Positions 9,559 to 18,817 of a stretch of 64,000 nucleotides of DNA are shown here, one piece after another. A program made the translations under genes and the position numbers. Under the pieces are notes generated by a model. The model made no database searches. It was not told the DNA's origin and saw only the letters and a list, made by a program, of their open reading frames with translations. Every line of letters starts with the position of its first letter. The first letter of the stretch is position 1. This DNA comes from Gilvimarinus algae (lineage in GTDB: Bacteria > Pseudomonadota > Gammaproteobacteria > Pseudomonadales > Cellvibrionaceae): NCBI RefSeq assembly GCF_030518215.1, contig NZ_JAULRT010000027.1:20131-84130 (forward strand). The letters run 5' to 3'.

Positions 9559-9576
9559 ATAGGACAACCGTCCTAT
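9559..9576. promoter_or_regulatory. Putative TetR operator 2
   Basis: ATAGGAC-aacc-GTCCTAT is a perfect 7+7 inverted repeat with the same 4-bp spacer as operator 1. Two copies in the TetR promoter region support binding of two repressor dimers and autoregulation. Confidence 0.65.
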
Positions 9577-9671
9577 ACAGTCAAGCAGTTCGCGCACACT
9601 AAGAACACACTGCCTGGGGTAGCTACCGGGTCGTAAGCTTGCTTCAGCACACCCGTCTCATTGTGCAAGCC

Positions 9672-10589
9672 TTAAAGGCTACGGCGCTGCAAATCAAACA
9701 AATGCCGCTTTTGCTCGGTCAGCGCGAGAAACTTCTCCAGCTTGGCCGGCTTGTTGGGCCCCAGGCGGTATACGGCGGAGATCGTCAAGCCGTCGCTCAC
9801 CCAGCCGGGTAGCACCTCGACAAGGCGGCCGCTGTGCAACTCATCGCGCACCACCAGCCAGGGCAGCTGGGCAATGCCCATGTCGCTGAGCAACACGTTT
9901 TTCAGGGCCTCCATATCCGCGCACTGGAACTGTTTGCGCATGGATACGGAGTAAGACGCTTCGCCGTTTTGCATGCTCCAGCTGGAAAAAGGCTTGTCAA
10001 ACACTTGCAGGGAGAGATGAGCTGAGAGGTCTTCTGGCCGCGTCACCGGCGGGTGCTCGCTCAGATACGCCGGGGTCGCCACCATGACCCGGTTGGCAAA
10101 GCCCAGCGGTTTTTCAATCAGGTGGTCATCGCGATGGCCACCCATGCGAAACGCCAAATCCAGCCCTTCTTTGAAAAGGTCTTCGTAGTCGTAAGACAGC
10201 TTAAGCGACACCGACACCTCAGGCCATAGACGCAAGTATTCGGGGATTAACTCGCGCGCCAGGTAGCGCCCCAGAGCCGGCGGCGCTGCCAAACGCAGCT
10301 CGCCGCTCACCCGCGTTTGCATGCCCTGCACGTCGGACAATATCAGGGCCGCCTCCTCCAGCAAGCTAAGAGCACGGCTGTAGAGGATCTGACCGGCCTC
10401 GGTTAGGCGCACCACGCGTGAGGAGCGCTCAAGCAGCGAGACGCCCAGTGTTTGCTCAAGGCGTGAGACGGTTTTACTCACCACTGACTTGGGCTGCTGC
10501 AGCGCCTCGCCCGCCCGAGTAAAGCTTAAATGCTCGGCCGTGGCGACAAAAATGCGCAAGCTCTTCAAATCTATTGTTTCTAAATTCAT
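9672..10589 (-). CDS. LysR-family transcriptional regulator
   Basis: A 305-residue regulator. The winged helix-turn-helix occupies about residues 5-64 (LRIFVATAEHLSFTRAGEAL, SVVSKTVSRLEQTLGV) and is followed by a LysR substrate-binding domain (GELRLAAPPALGRYL.. onwards). It belongs to the broad group that acts on its divergent neighbour, here the alcohol dehydrogenase 92 bp away. The start is placed at 10589 (MNLETIDLKSLRIF), the usual distance before the helix-turn-helix; 10604 is an alternative and neither has a strong ribosome site. The inducer is unknown. Confidence 0.92.
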   Translation of the reverse strand: MNLETIDLKSLRIFVATAEHLSFTRAGEALQQPKSVVSKTVSRLEQTLGVSLLERSSRVVRLTEAGQILYSRALSLLEEAALILSDVQGMQTRVSGELRLAAPPALGRYLARELIPEYLRLWPEVSVSLKLSYDYEDLFKEGLDLAFRMGGHRDDHLIEKPLGFANRVMVATPAYLSEHPPVTRPEDLSAHLSLQVFDKPFSSWSMQNGEASYSVSMRKQFQCADMEALKNVLLSDMGIAQLPWLVVRDELHSGRLVEVLPGWVSDGLTISAVYRLGPNKPAKLEKFLALTEQKRHLFDLQRRSL

Positions 10590-10681
10590 AACATTCGGTT
10601 TCATCAATGGCGATTGTTGCCAACAAAAAAGATTTACATAATAGGCGTTCACGCCCCATCGCACTAGACAAAGGAGGAGTT

Positions 10682-11683
10682 ATGATCAAAGCCTACGCCG
10701 CTCAAGGCGCCGGAGAAGCACTTGCGCCCTTTGAATACGACCCGGGCCCACTGGGCCGGGATGAAGTGGAAATCAATGTGGACTCCTGCGGCCTGTGCCA
10801 CAGCGATATCAGCATGCTCGACAACGAATGGGGGTTTACCCAGTACCCCTTTGTCCCCGGTCACGAAGTGATAGGCACAATTGCCAAAGTGGGCTCTGAC
10901 GTCGCCAACCTGAAGTCGGGTCAGCGCGTTGGGCTGGGCTGGCACAGCGGCTACTGCAATGACTGTCAGACGTGCAACTCTGGCGATCACAACCTCTGCG
11001 CCAGCGCTCAGCCGACCATCGCCGGACACCACGGAGGCTTCGCCGAAAAAGTGCGCGCTCAGGCAAAAGCCGTGGTGCCCCTACCCGAGGGGGTAAACCC
11101 CGACACAGCCGGCCCGCTGTTTTGCGGCGGCATCACCGTCTTCAATCCTCTGGTGCAGTTTGATGTGCCGCCCACCGCGAAAGTCGGTGTTATTGGGATT
11201 GGCGGGCTGGGGCATATGGCCGTCAAGTTTCTCAACGCCTGGGGCTGCGAAGTCACCGCTTTCACCTCCAGCGACAGCAAGAAAAAAGAGGCCTTGGAAA
11301 TGGGCGCACACAAAGTGCTCAACTCTAAAAGCGCGGGCGAACTGGAGGCCGCGGCAGGCTACTTTGACCTGCTCCTCTCCACTGTAAACGTGAAGCTGGA
11401 CTGGAACGCCTACCTCAACACGCTGGCGCCCAAAGGTCGCCTGCATTTTGTCGGCGCCACGCTCGAGCCTCTGGATATTGGCGCCTTCAGCCTGATCGGC
11501 GCTCAACGCTCAGTATCGGGCTCGCCCGTCGGAAGCCCGGCGACCATCAAAAAGATGCTCGACTTTGCCGCGCTTCATCGGATTGAGCCGACCACCGAGT
11601 ACTTCGCCATGAGCGAGATCAATGAAGCGATTGCCAGGTTGCGCGATGGCAAAGCTCACTACCGCATTGTGCTGAAAAACTAA
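10682..11683 (+). CDS. Zinc-dependent alcohol dehydrogenase, cinnamyl-alcohol/YahK type
   Basis: A 333-residue medium-chain dehydrogenase/reductase. The catalytic zinc ligand region CGLCHSD (about 36-42) and GHE (about 60-62) are present. The structural zinc site CNDCQTC..C (about 92-106) has all four Cys. The Rossmann loop is GIGGLG (about 179-184). These features fit NADPH-dependent reduction of aldehydes such as cinnamaldehyde-like or aliphatic ones. The ATG at 10682 has the excellent ribosome site AAAGGAGG. Divergent LysR control is likely, perhaps as an aldehyde-stress response. Confidence 0.92.
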   Translation: MIKAYAAQGAGEALAPFEYDPGPLGRDEVEINVDSCGLCHSDISMLDNEWGFTQYPFVPGHEVIGTIAKVGSDVANLKSGQRVGLGWHSGYCNDCQTCNSGDHNLCASAQPTIAGHHGGFAEKVRAQAKAVVPLPEGVNPDTAGPLFCGGITVFNPLVQFDVPPTAKVGVIGIGGLGHMAVKFLNAWGCEVTAFTSSDSKKKEALEMGAHKVLNSKSAGELEAAAGYFDLLLSTVNVKLDWNAYLNTLAPKGRLHFVGATLEPLDIGAFSLIGAQRSVSGSPVGSPATIKKMLDFAALHRIEPTTEYFAMSEINEAIARLRDGKAHYRIVLKN

Positions 11684-11746
11684 ACCCGAAAGGCCGGCGG
11701 CTCGCACTGCGAGTCACTGGCCGCGAATCAGGCGCGCACGACTGTC

Positions 11747-11965
11747 TTAGTCGCGCTCCACTTTGATGGTGTCGGAGCGCACCCAGCCCCTGTCCTCCAT
11801 ACAGCCGTCGCGACCGGGAACGGAACCTGGATTCGCCGACTCACAGGCGGCAAAGTCGTCCTCGTAGCCCTCGCGCTCACCGTCTTTGATGTATCCGGGC
11901 TTGTAGTGAACACCCGAACAGGCCGCCAAGAGTATCGCCGCCACTGCCACACCGACCTTTTTCAT
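11747..11965 (-). CDS. Small lipoprotein of unknown function
   Basis: A 72-residue protein with a lipoprotein signal (MKKVGVAVAAILLAAC, lipobox LAAC, Cys16, then Ser at +2, favouring outer-membrane sorting). The mature part is short, acidic and carries two more Cys (ACES.. and GCMED) that may form a disulfide. AGGAGA lies just upstream of the ATG. No family recognised. It appears to be a single-gene unit between two unrelated genes. Confidence 0.75.
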   Translation of the reverse strand: MKKVGVAVAAILLAACSGVHYKPGYIKDGEREGYEDDFAACESANPGSVPGRDGCMEDRGWVRSDTIKVERD

Positions 11966-12068
11966 AGAATCTCCTGTTACTGTGATTGAAAACCCGCGGG
12001 CCCGATGCCGAGCCCGAGACCCTTTAAAAGGTTGAAGTCATCGCCACCTGATAGTCAAAGGTGCTGAA

Positions 12069-12860
12069 CTATTGCGGCGCAACAACACTGAACTCGCCCG
12101 CAGGCGCTGCCGGCTGCCAGGCGGCCATTCGCTCCAGTAGCCACTTCGGCGCATCCAAAGCAATATCATGCCCGGCGGTGTCGTGCACCACCAAAGCGGC
12201 CGACAAGTACTCGGCCAGGCGCACAGAGCACTGGTGGCTGACCATGCGGTCCGCTTTGCTGGTGGCCACCAACACCGGGCAGCGGGGTTTTTGCGTAAGC
12301 TGATAGCGACCCGCGGCCTTTAGCTGGCGCAATAGGTTTGCCTTGCTCACCGGCCGCTGGCTCTGGATCTCCTGCCACGCCCGTATCAAAGCTTCATCGT
12401 CACGGCGTATATTGCTCACCATGCGAACAATGCGCCGCTCGCAGCGAAGGGCGTCTTGATCGAACAAGCACACCAGTACCGTCTTCAAGCTGGCTACCTT
12501 TAGTCGCTGCCGGATCGGGCTCAAACGGCTACTGGCGTTAGCCAGCACCAACGCCTGAACACGCTCGGGCTCATGCACTGCCCAGTCGAGCGCGACCATA
12601 CCACCCAGAGAAATGCCCAGCAGCGAAAAGGGCTCCCCGGCAGGCAGTTGCTGCATGAGCTGCTCCGCTGCCGCTTGGCGCAGCCCTTCAATGGACTCCG
12701 GCGAGCGCTCTCGATATAAGCGACCGCTGCCGGGCAGGTCCAGGCAGATTACCCGGGCGCCCAAGGTTTGCGCACAGCGCTCGGCAAAGTCGCCCCAGTG
12801 GGCGGCCTCGCGCCCGAGCCCCCTCAGCAGCACCCAACAGGGCCTGGAACTGTCCGTCAT
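12069..12860 (-). CDS. Alpha/beta-hydrolase
   Basis: A 263-residue cytoplasmic hydrolase of the alpha/beta fold. The oxyanion-hole segment is LLRGLGREAAHW (about 11-22), the nucleophile elbow is GISLGG with Ser at about 80, a later ADRM segment supplies the acid region, and AGHDIALDAP supplies the catalytic His. Overall it is similar to BioH/MhpC-like esterases; the substrate is open. The start at 12860 (MTDSSRPCWVLLRG) has GGAGA upstream and gives the usual short lead to the first strand; an upstream frame to 12917 adds an unlikely extension. Confidence 0.85.
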   Translation of the reverse strand: MTDSSRPCWVLLRGLGREAAHWGDFAERCAQTLGARVICLDLPGSGRLYRERSPESIEGLRQAAAEQLMQQLPAGEPFSLLGISLGGMVALDWAVHEPERVQALVLANASSRLSPIRQRLKVASLKTVLVCLFDQDALRCERRIVRMVSNIRRDDEALIRAWQEIQSQRPVSKANLLRQLKAAGRYQLTQKPRCPVLVATSKADRMVSHQCSVRLAEYLSAALVVHDTAGHDIALDAPKWLLERMAAWQPAAPAGEFSVVAPQ

Positions 12861-13032
12861 TGACCAATCTCCGATCGTCTTGTGCCATTGTCCATTTAAG
12901 CCGCCGCCGCGTATCAAGAAAGCTGTGCGGGTAACGCAGTGCCCTCATTGGCGCATTTTTAATAAATGCAGCTACACTGTGTTATAAGGGTAAGGCCTGC
13001 GAAGAGGCCCTCAACATCTCTACCGAGGTCTT

Positions 13033-16000
13033 ATGCTGTCCAGCTTTTTCACCACCGAGCACGACCCTGCCTTGATTCTCAGTGGTGTCTACAATGGCAA
13101 GCTGGTGGCGCTGTCAATTTGCACGGCCATCTTTGCCAGCTATTTTACGGTCTATTTACTGGATCTCGCCCAGAAAACCCCTTTTGGCTCCTACCGCAAG
13201 GTGGCCAGGGTGACCGCGGCCGTGCTTATGTCCGGTGGCATTTGGAGCATGCACTTTATCGGTATGCTCGCCTTTTCCCTGTGCACACAGATCAGCTACG
13301 ACCCCACTATAACCTTTTTATCCTTTCTGCCGGCGCTGCTGTCCTGCCTGTGCGCTATTTTTTTACTCTCGCACAAAGCCAACCTCATATCGCTGAGCCA
13401 GGCGGCCGTGCTGCTCGGCGCGGGCATAGGGACCATGCACTACAGCGGCATGGCGGCAATGGAGCTGGCGCCGCTGCTGCGCTATGACCCCGTGACCTTT
13501 GCGTTGTCGATTGTGGTCGCGGTCGGACTGTCGTTCGTCGGGCTTTTCTCTCGCTTTTATCTACCCCGTTTTATACCCGGGCTCTCTTACCAGCAGAGCC
13601 GGCTAATCTGCGCGCTGGTACTGGGGCTGGCAGTGTCGGGTATGCACTATATGGGTATGCTGGCCACACGTTTTATCAGTACGGGCAAAGCCGCTGCGGG
13701 GCAGGGCGTGGTCGACTCGGAGCTGTCTTTTATCGCCATCAGCGTTGCCTGCGCCACCGTGCTGCTGACCGCGATAGTAGCGGCTATCAATTGGCTGGTT
13801 CGCTACCGTTTGCTGCTCGCGGAAAAGTCGGCCAGCGAATCGCGAATGAGTGCCATATTGTCCACGGCCGTCGACGGGATTATCACCATTGACCACAGGG
13901 GGCGGATTCTCAGCGCCAACCGCTCGGCCGAGAAGATTCTGGGCTACACCGACGCCGAGCTCATTGGTCAGAGCGCCGGGCTTCTGACATCGGGGGGCAA
14001 TGCTCAAGCGGCCCTTTGCCAAATCGATGACAGCCCCCCTGATCTGGCAGACTATATCGGCCGCAACCGCGAAGTGACAATCGCCGACAGGCAAGGGCGC
14101 AAGGTGTCCATTCGCCTCGGCCTGGGCAAGGTCCAACAGCCCACGCAAACACCGCTCTACGTCGCCTTTATTACTGACCTGACCGAGCAGAAAAAGCTGC
14201 AACAAAGCTTGCTCGAAAAAGAGCAGCAGTATCGCTCGCTGATGAACAACCTCCCTGGCGTTGCCTTTCGCTGCCAAATTAACGAGCAGTGGAGCATGAT
14301 TTTCGCGAGCCCCAGCATTGCAGAGCTCACAGGCTTTGCCCTGGAGGATTTTCTCTCGCGCAAAATTGAAATGGGCGATCTGATTTGCAAAGACGATGAA
14401 GCCACCATTGAGGCCGCCATCGGCCAAGCGATTGCCAATAAAACATCCTACTCTCTGGAGTACCGCATCACCCACCGCAATGGGCATACCCTGTGGGTGC
14501 TTGATCAAGGTTGCTTTACGTTTGACGACGACGGACAACCCTTGTGGATTGACGGTGTCCTGATTGATATCACCGAGCGACATGAGTATGAAGAGCAATT
14601 GAAAATGGCCAAGACCGCCGCCGAGCAAGCCGCCCAGGCCAAGCAGGCTTTTCTTGCCAATATGAGCCATGAAATCCGAACACCGATGAACGCCATCATC
14701 GGTTTTAGCGAAATTTTAATGGAGAGCCCGCTGGAGAAAGATCAACAAAGCCACCTGGCCACCATCAACCACTCGGCGCGCTCGCTGATGCATCTTTTAA
14801 ATGACATTCTCGATTCTGCCAAGCTGGAAAAAGGCAAACTCAGCATCGAGCCCGAGCACTTTGCTATTCGCGATTTGCTCGACACCCTTGTCTCCACTTT
14901 CTGGCTCAACGCCAAGCAAAAAGGCATTGATCTGCAGCTCGACATTGCGCCCGATGTAGCCGAAGTCTACTACGGCGATGCCAATCGCATTCGTCAGGTG
15001 TTGACCAACCTAATCGGCAATGCCGTGAAATTTACCGAGCGTGGATCCGTCATGGTGCGGGTGAACCAAACACACAATGACGAGCTGTATTTTGCCGTAG
15101 AAGATACGGGCATTGGTATTGAACAGGAGCGTATAGACGCTATCTTCCACCCCTTTGAGCAGGCCGATAACACCATGACCCGCCGCTTTGGCGGCACAGG
15201 CCTGGGCACCAGCATCAGTAAGCAACTGGTCGAACTCATGGGTGGCCAGCTGGCGGTCATCAGCGAGCCAGACAAAGGCAGTCGGTTTTTCTTTAGTCTG
15301 CCGCTGGCCAGGGGCGATGCCAGTCAGCTGCCTTCGGCGCCGACCGATCAACTCGTCCAGTTGCCACCGCTGAATATTTTGGTGGTCGATGACATTGAAC
15401 AGAATCTCGAGCTTTTGTCACTGCTGCTATCGCGCCACAACCACCGGGTCATGACCGCCGCCAATGGGTTGGAAGCGCTGGCGATGTTCGCCAAGAACAC
15501 CTTTGACGTAATTCTTATGGACATCCATATGCCCGAGTGTGACGGCATACTGGCAACCCAGCGCATACGCGAACGCGAAGCTCACACGGGGGCGGCGCGC
15601 ACCCCCATTATTGCGCTCACCGCCAGCGTTCTGCAGCAAGACAAAATAACCGCGCAGCAGGCCGGCATGGACGGCTTTGCCACCAAGCCGGTCAACCCCA
15701 GTGAGCTCAACCGGGAAATCGCCAATGTGTTAGGGCTGGCAACCGATCACCCCAGTGCAACCGCACCCGGGCGCTCTCACACGGCCATTGATTTTACCCA
15801 GGGCGAACTGCTCTGGGGCAGCCGCGCCAAACAACTTGAGCAAATAAACGAGTTTTTTCACGCCCAGCTGGGCGCACTGAAAAGTCTCTGCGAGCCGCCT
15901 TACCCAGAGCCCCCAGAGGCGAAAGCACAACTACATGCACTCAAGGGCGTCAGCGGCAACCTCGGGTTAACTCGCCTGAGCCAACTGCTGGCGACGCTCG

Positions 16001-16359
16001 AAAGCACGCAGGACAAGGAGCTCTACCAACGCACTGCTCAACAAATACTGGACGAAACCGGCAACATACGCGCGCTACTGAATGACAACCGCCCAGAAGC
16101 AGCGGCACACGCAGAGCCAAGCGACAGCCTGCCCCCTGAAGCCCTTGCGCAAATAACCACGCAACTTCTGCAAAAAGCCGAAAGGGCCGAGGTGGACGAG
16201 ACGCTGCTACATACCTTGCAAGCGCACAGCCCCGTGCAGATAGCCCCTTTGGTGGCGCAAGCCATCAAAGCCTTTGAAGAGTTCGAGTTCAGCGCGGCCA
16301 GTGAACAGCTGTCCGCTATACTGTCCGCAGTCAAGGCGTTGTCGACGGAGCCAGAGTGA
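13033..16359 (+). CDS. MHYT-PAS-PAS hybrid sensor histidine kinase with receiver and HPt
   Basis: A 1108-residue membrane kinase. An N-terminal MHYT sensor of about seven helices (1-255) shows three copies of the motif: MHFIGML, MHYSGMA and MHYMGML, proposed in the family to bind copper and sense a gas or redox ligand. Two PAS domains follow (about 275-515). HisKA has MSHEIRTPMN with His546. An HATPase follows, then a receiver with Asp830 (ILMDIHMP) and a C-terminal HPt domain with His968 (HALKG). The whole phosphorelay is therefore in one chain. Its stop overlaps the GTG start of the next gene by four bases, so the HD-GYP protein is its likely output. Confidence 0.94.
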   Translation: MLSSFFTTEHDPALILSGVYNGKLVALSICTAIFASYFTVYLLDLAQKTPFGSYRKVARVTAAVLMSGGIWSMHFIGMLAFSLCTQISYDPTITFLSFLPALLSCLCAIFLLSHKANLISLSQAAVLLGAGIGTMHYSGMAAMELAPLLRYDPVTFALSIVVAVGLSFVGLFSRFYLPRFIPGLSYQQSRLICALVLGLAVSGMHYMGMLATRFISTGKAAAGQGVVDSELSFIAISVACATVLLTAIVAAINWLVRYRLLLAEKSASESRMSAILSTAVDGIITIDHRGRILSANRSAEKILGYTDAELIGQSAGLLTSGGNAQAALCQIDDSPPDLADYIGRNREVTIADRQGRKVSIRLGLGKVQQPTQTPLYVAFITDLTEQKKLQQSLLEKEQQYRSLMNNLPGVAFRCQINEQWSMIFASPSIAELTGFALEDFLSRKIEMGDLICKDDEATIEAAIGQAIANKTSYSLEYRITHRNGHTLWVLDQGCFTFDDDGQPLWIDGVLIDITERHEYEEQLKMAKTAAEQAAQAKQAFLANMSHEIRTPMNAIIGFSEILMESPLEKDQQSHLATINHSARSLMHLLNDILDSAKLEKGKLSIEPEHFAIRDLLDTLVSTFWLNAKQKGIDLQLDIAPDVAEVYYGDANRIRQVLTNLIGNAVKFTERGSVMVRVNQTHNDELYFAVEDTGIGIEQERIDAIFHPFEQADNTMTRRFGGTGLGTSISKQLVELMGGQLAVISEPDKGSRFFFSLPLARGDASQLPSAPTDQLVQLPPLNILVVDDIEQNLELLSLLLSRHNHRVMTAANGLEALAMFAKNTFDVILMDIHMPECDGILATQRIREREAHTGAARTPIIALTASVLQQDKITAQQAGMDGFATKPVNPSELNREIANVLGLATDHPSATAPGRSHTAIDFTQGELLWGSRAKQLEQINEFFHAQLGALKSLCEPPYPEPPEAKAQLHALKGVSGNLGLTRLSQLLATLESTQDKELYQRTAQQILDETGNIRALLNDNRPEAAAHAEPSDSLPPEALAQITTQLLQKAERAEVDETLLHTLQAHSPVQIAPLVAQAIKAFEEFEFSAASEQLSAILSAVKALSTEPE

Positions 16360-17345
16360 TTAGCCACACAGAGAAACCGCGTATTCTGGTGGTGGATGAC
16401 GAACCCACCAACCTAAAAGTCATGCAGCGCGCGCTGGCGGAGCACTATCGCCTGTCTTTTGCCAAGTCGGGTCAGGCAGCTCTCGAACTGGTGGCACAGG
16501 AAGCACCCAAACTGATATTGCTGGATGTCATGATGCCGGGGATGAGCGGCATCGAGGTGTGTCAGGCACTGAAAAGCCAAGCGGACACGCGTCATATCCC
16601 GGTTATTTTTGTAACGGCCCTGAGCGATGATGACGACGAATTTGCCGGCTTCGCGGTCGGTGCTGTGGACTATATCACCAAGCCAATCAAACCGGCTCTG
16701 GTGCGCGCCCGCATCAACACTCACTTATCTTTAGTGCAAGCCGAGCAGTTAAAGCGCGCCCACGTGGACCTGGTGCACCGGCTTGGCAGCGCCGCCGAAT
16801 ACAAGGATACGGATACCGGCGAACACATCATCCGCATGAGCAAATACAGCAAGGCTCTGGCGCTCGCCTATGGGATTAACGAAGAGTATGCCGAGCTGAT
16901 TCGCCAGGCGGCGCCCATGCACGATGTGGGCAAAATCGGCATCCCGGATGCGATACTGCTAAAACCCGGTCGGCTGACTGAAGCAGAGTTTACGCAAATC
17001 AAGGAACACACGACCATTGGCGGGAAAATTCTGGAGAACTCCGACTCGCCGCTGATTCAGCTGGCGCACCTGCTGGCTATGGAGCATCACGAAAAGTGGG
17101 ACGGCAGCGGCTACCCACGAGGCCTGAAAGGCGAGGCCATTTCCATAGAGGCCCGCATTGTCGCCATTGCCGACGTATTTGACGCATTAACGTCCAAACG
17201 CCCCTACAAGGACCCCTGGCCGGAAGAGCAGGCTTTTGCCTGGATTGAAGAGCAAGCCGGCTCGCACTTTGACCCGACGCTGGCCGAATGCTTTGTGTCC
17301 ATCAAGGAGTCGCTGCTGCAAATTAAGCGCAACCACAGCCGCTAA
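16356..17345 (+). CDS. Response regulator with HD-GYP phosphodiesterase domain
   Basis: A 329-residue cytoplasmic protein with a receiver domain (Asp57 in LILLDVMMP) and an HD-GYP domain from about 145 (HD at 189-190 in MHDVGKIGIPD, GYP at 252-254). HD-GYP enzymes hydrolyse cyclic-di-GMP, lowering its level and favouring motility over biofilm. The GTG start overlaps the kinase stop (GTGA), so translation is coupled and the kinase is the likely phosphodonor. All key residues of the HD-GYP core are visible. Confidence 0.94.
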   Translation: MISHTEKPRILVVDDEPTNLKVMQRALAEHYRLSFAKSGQAALELVAQEAPKLILLDVMMPGMSGIEVCQALKSQADTRHIPVIFVTALSDDDDEFAGFAVGAVDYITKPIKPALVRARINTHLSLVQAEQLKRAHVDLVHRLGSAAEYKDTDTGEHIIRMSKYSKALALAYGINEEYAELIRQAAPMHDVGKIGIPDAILLKPGRLTEAEFTQIKEHTTIGGKILENSDSPLIQLAHLLAMEHHEKWDGSGYPRGLKGEAISIEARIVAIADVFDALTSKRPYKDPWPEEQAFAWIEEQAGSHFDPTLAECFVSIKESLLQIKRNHSR

Positions 17346-17692
17346 CGGGCTTGGAGCTCGGTAATATGCCAGAGCTCTCCTGCTGGCCCCCACAGGTACA
17401 CGACTCTCCCCCAAGGCTCGTTTTTGATGGGCTCGAACCTGAAATCGTGTCCCTCGATAGCGGCAACCGTGCGGTAGGCCTTTTCAATGTCCGGCACAAT
17501 CAGTTGCAGCATCAGATTTTCGGCAAAGGCTTTGTCATAGTAACGCTGGAGGAAGAAGGTCGACTTGCCGAGTTCAAAAATGGACAAGTCATTGGAGGCT
17601 TTCGACATGCGAAAGCCCAAGGCCTGATAGAAAGCCTGTGAAGCCTCGTAGTTTTTACTCGGGATAAATACCCGAATATCGTCAACGTCCAT
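17342..17692 (-). CDS. VOC/glyoxalase-fold protein
   Basis: A 116-residue protein of the vicinal oxygen chelate superfamily, made of one paired beta-alpha-beta-beta-beta unit (MDVDDIRVFIPSKNYEASQAFYQALGF.. and ..GRVVYLWGPAGELWHITEL). The terminal Glu/His pattern suits metal binding. The substrate is unknown. AAGGAGCG precedes the ATG at 17692. Its stop codon overlaps the stop of the convergent HD-GYP gene by three to four bases. Confidence 0.85.
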   Translation of the reverse strand: MDVDDIRVFIPSKNYEASQAFYQALGFRMSKASNDLSIFELGKSTFFLQRYYDKAFAENLMLQLIVPDIEKAYRTVAAIEGHDFRFEPIKNEPWGRVVYLWGPAGELWHITELQAR

Positions 17693-17740
17693 CCTCGCTC
17701 CTTTATGAGCAGCTCCAGGTAAAAACCGGCAAACCACCTG

Positions 17741-18517
17741 CTAGGAAAGCAGTGTGATAACCTCTTGTACGGCCTGGGCATCGGCATCCGCGACTTTTTT
17801 CCCAAAGCCCATAAACCCGCCTTTTGGCTGGGCAATTTTCTCCGCCAGCTGCCGCAAGAATTCCAGATACTCGTCGCCATTGGCGTGCTGAAAATCCGAT
17901 TGTAGCACCGACCTTGACTCAGCGATGTCCCGCTTAAGGTCCAAAGCCCCCTGCTCCATCAAGCTAAAGTAGTGCTCTGCATTGTTCACCGCCATCTGAA
18001 TACAGGCTACCACTAACGGGTTTTTCGATTTAAGCCCCTCGCCCAGGGTGGCGACAAAAGCATCCATCTCCTTGGCATCGATCCTCCCGTCAGCGGCGGC
18101 AATTTTCTCAAAGATCGCAAAAGGTGCCCGGCACAGCGGCTGAATCAGCTCTTCTGTATCATTGCGTGCGCCCTCAGACAGGGTTATTCGGTAGTCCAGC
18201 TCGCCAGCCACTTTTACATTACCGTGCTCTTCATACTCGGGTGCCAGGGAGTATTGCTGAACAAAATTAAACGCTCTACCGGAAATACCGCAGCCCGCCT
18301 CGACGACAATAGAATCTCTTTTATGACCATCAAAGGTGGTAAAACCATCTTGGACGATGGCGTAGGCCACCAGGTCATCGGCCAGCTTATCGATAGCGGC
18401 CTGGGCCATAGACGAAACCTCGTCCGGTGCTTTTGTGGCGAAGCGCTTAATGCCGCTTTTTCCGTTTTTCGTCAGAAAAAGTGCAAAGGGGGTAAAGCTC
18501 TCCTTGGTTGTTTTCAT
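17741..18517 (-). CDS. TerB-like domain protein, 5' end probably lost
   Basis: A 258-residue open frame. The middle part, KIAAADGRIDAKEMDAFV (about 139-156), resembles the acidic helical motif of TerB-like tellurite-resistance domains, which bind metal. The N-terminal 110 residues are not recognised. The visible ATG at 18517 has no properly spaced ribosome site. Upstream, beyond a 267-bp palindromic repeat, lies a separate start (18858) with a strong ribosome site and a 20-codon peptide that ends inside the repeat. The simplest reading is that the repeat was inserted near the 5' end, so the present protein is N-terminally shortened or poorly expressed. Confidence 0.6.
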   Translation of the reverse strand: MKTTKESFTPFALFLTKNGKSGIKRFATKAPDEVSSMAQAAIDKLADDLVAYAIVQDGFTTFDGHKRDSIVVEAGCGISGRAFNFVQQYSLAPEYEEHGNVKVAGELDYRITLSEGARNDTEELIQPLCRAPFAIFEKIAAADGRIDAKEMDAFVATLGEGLKSKNPLVVACIQMAVNNAEHYFSLMEQGALDLKRDIAESRSVLQSDFQHANGDEYLEFLRQLAEKIAQPKGGFMGFGKKVADADAQAVQEVITLLS

Positions 18518-18550
18518 ACCTTCGGCGGCGAAGTCAATCGCCTGTAGGCC

Positions 18551-18817
18551 GGGGCCTGCTGACTCTCATTAAGTCCAGCCTGTTTCGGCTAAAAATTTGC
18601 CAATCAAGGCAAGAGGAGTGTTGTTTGGTGGTTCCAAATAAGCGACGACTAACGCAGAGTGGCGGATTTTTAGCCGTAACCCGAAGGGCTGGGGCCAGTT
18701 TTGCCACCAGCGTTGTTGCCGCTCTCTTATTTGGAACAACCAAACTTCGTTCACGGCGCCTAGCTGGAGACAAAACTGGCTTCCAGCAGGTGTATTTAAT
18801 GAGAGTCAGCAGGCCCC
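18551..18817. repeat. 267-bp palindromic repeat element
   Basis: The ends are perfect 22-bp inverted repeats (18551-18572 and 18796-18817). Inside is a second near-perfect inverted pair: TTTGGTGGTTCCAAATAAG near 18623-18641 and its complement near 18725-18745 (18 of 19 match). Inside that is a weaker pair around CCAGTTTTG. Both strands therefore read similar short open frames (VVPNK, LFGTTK and LMRVSRP on each). This is the form of a non-autonomous mobile or REP/MITE-like element. No transposase is present. Confidence 0.8.
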
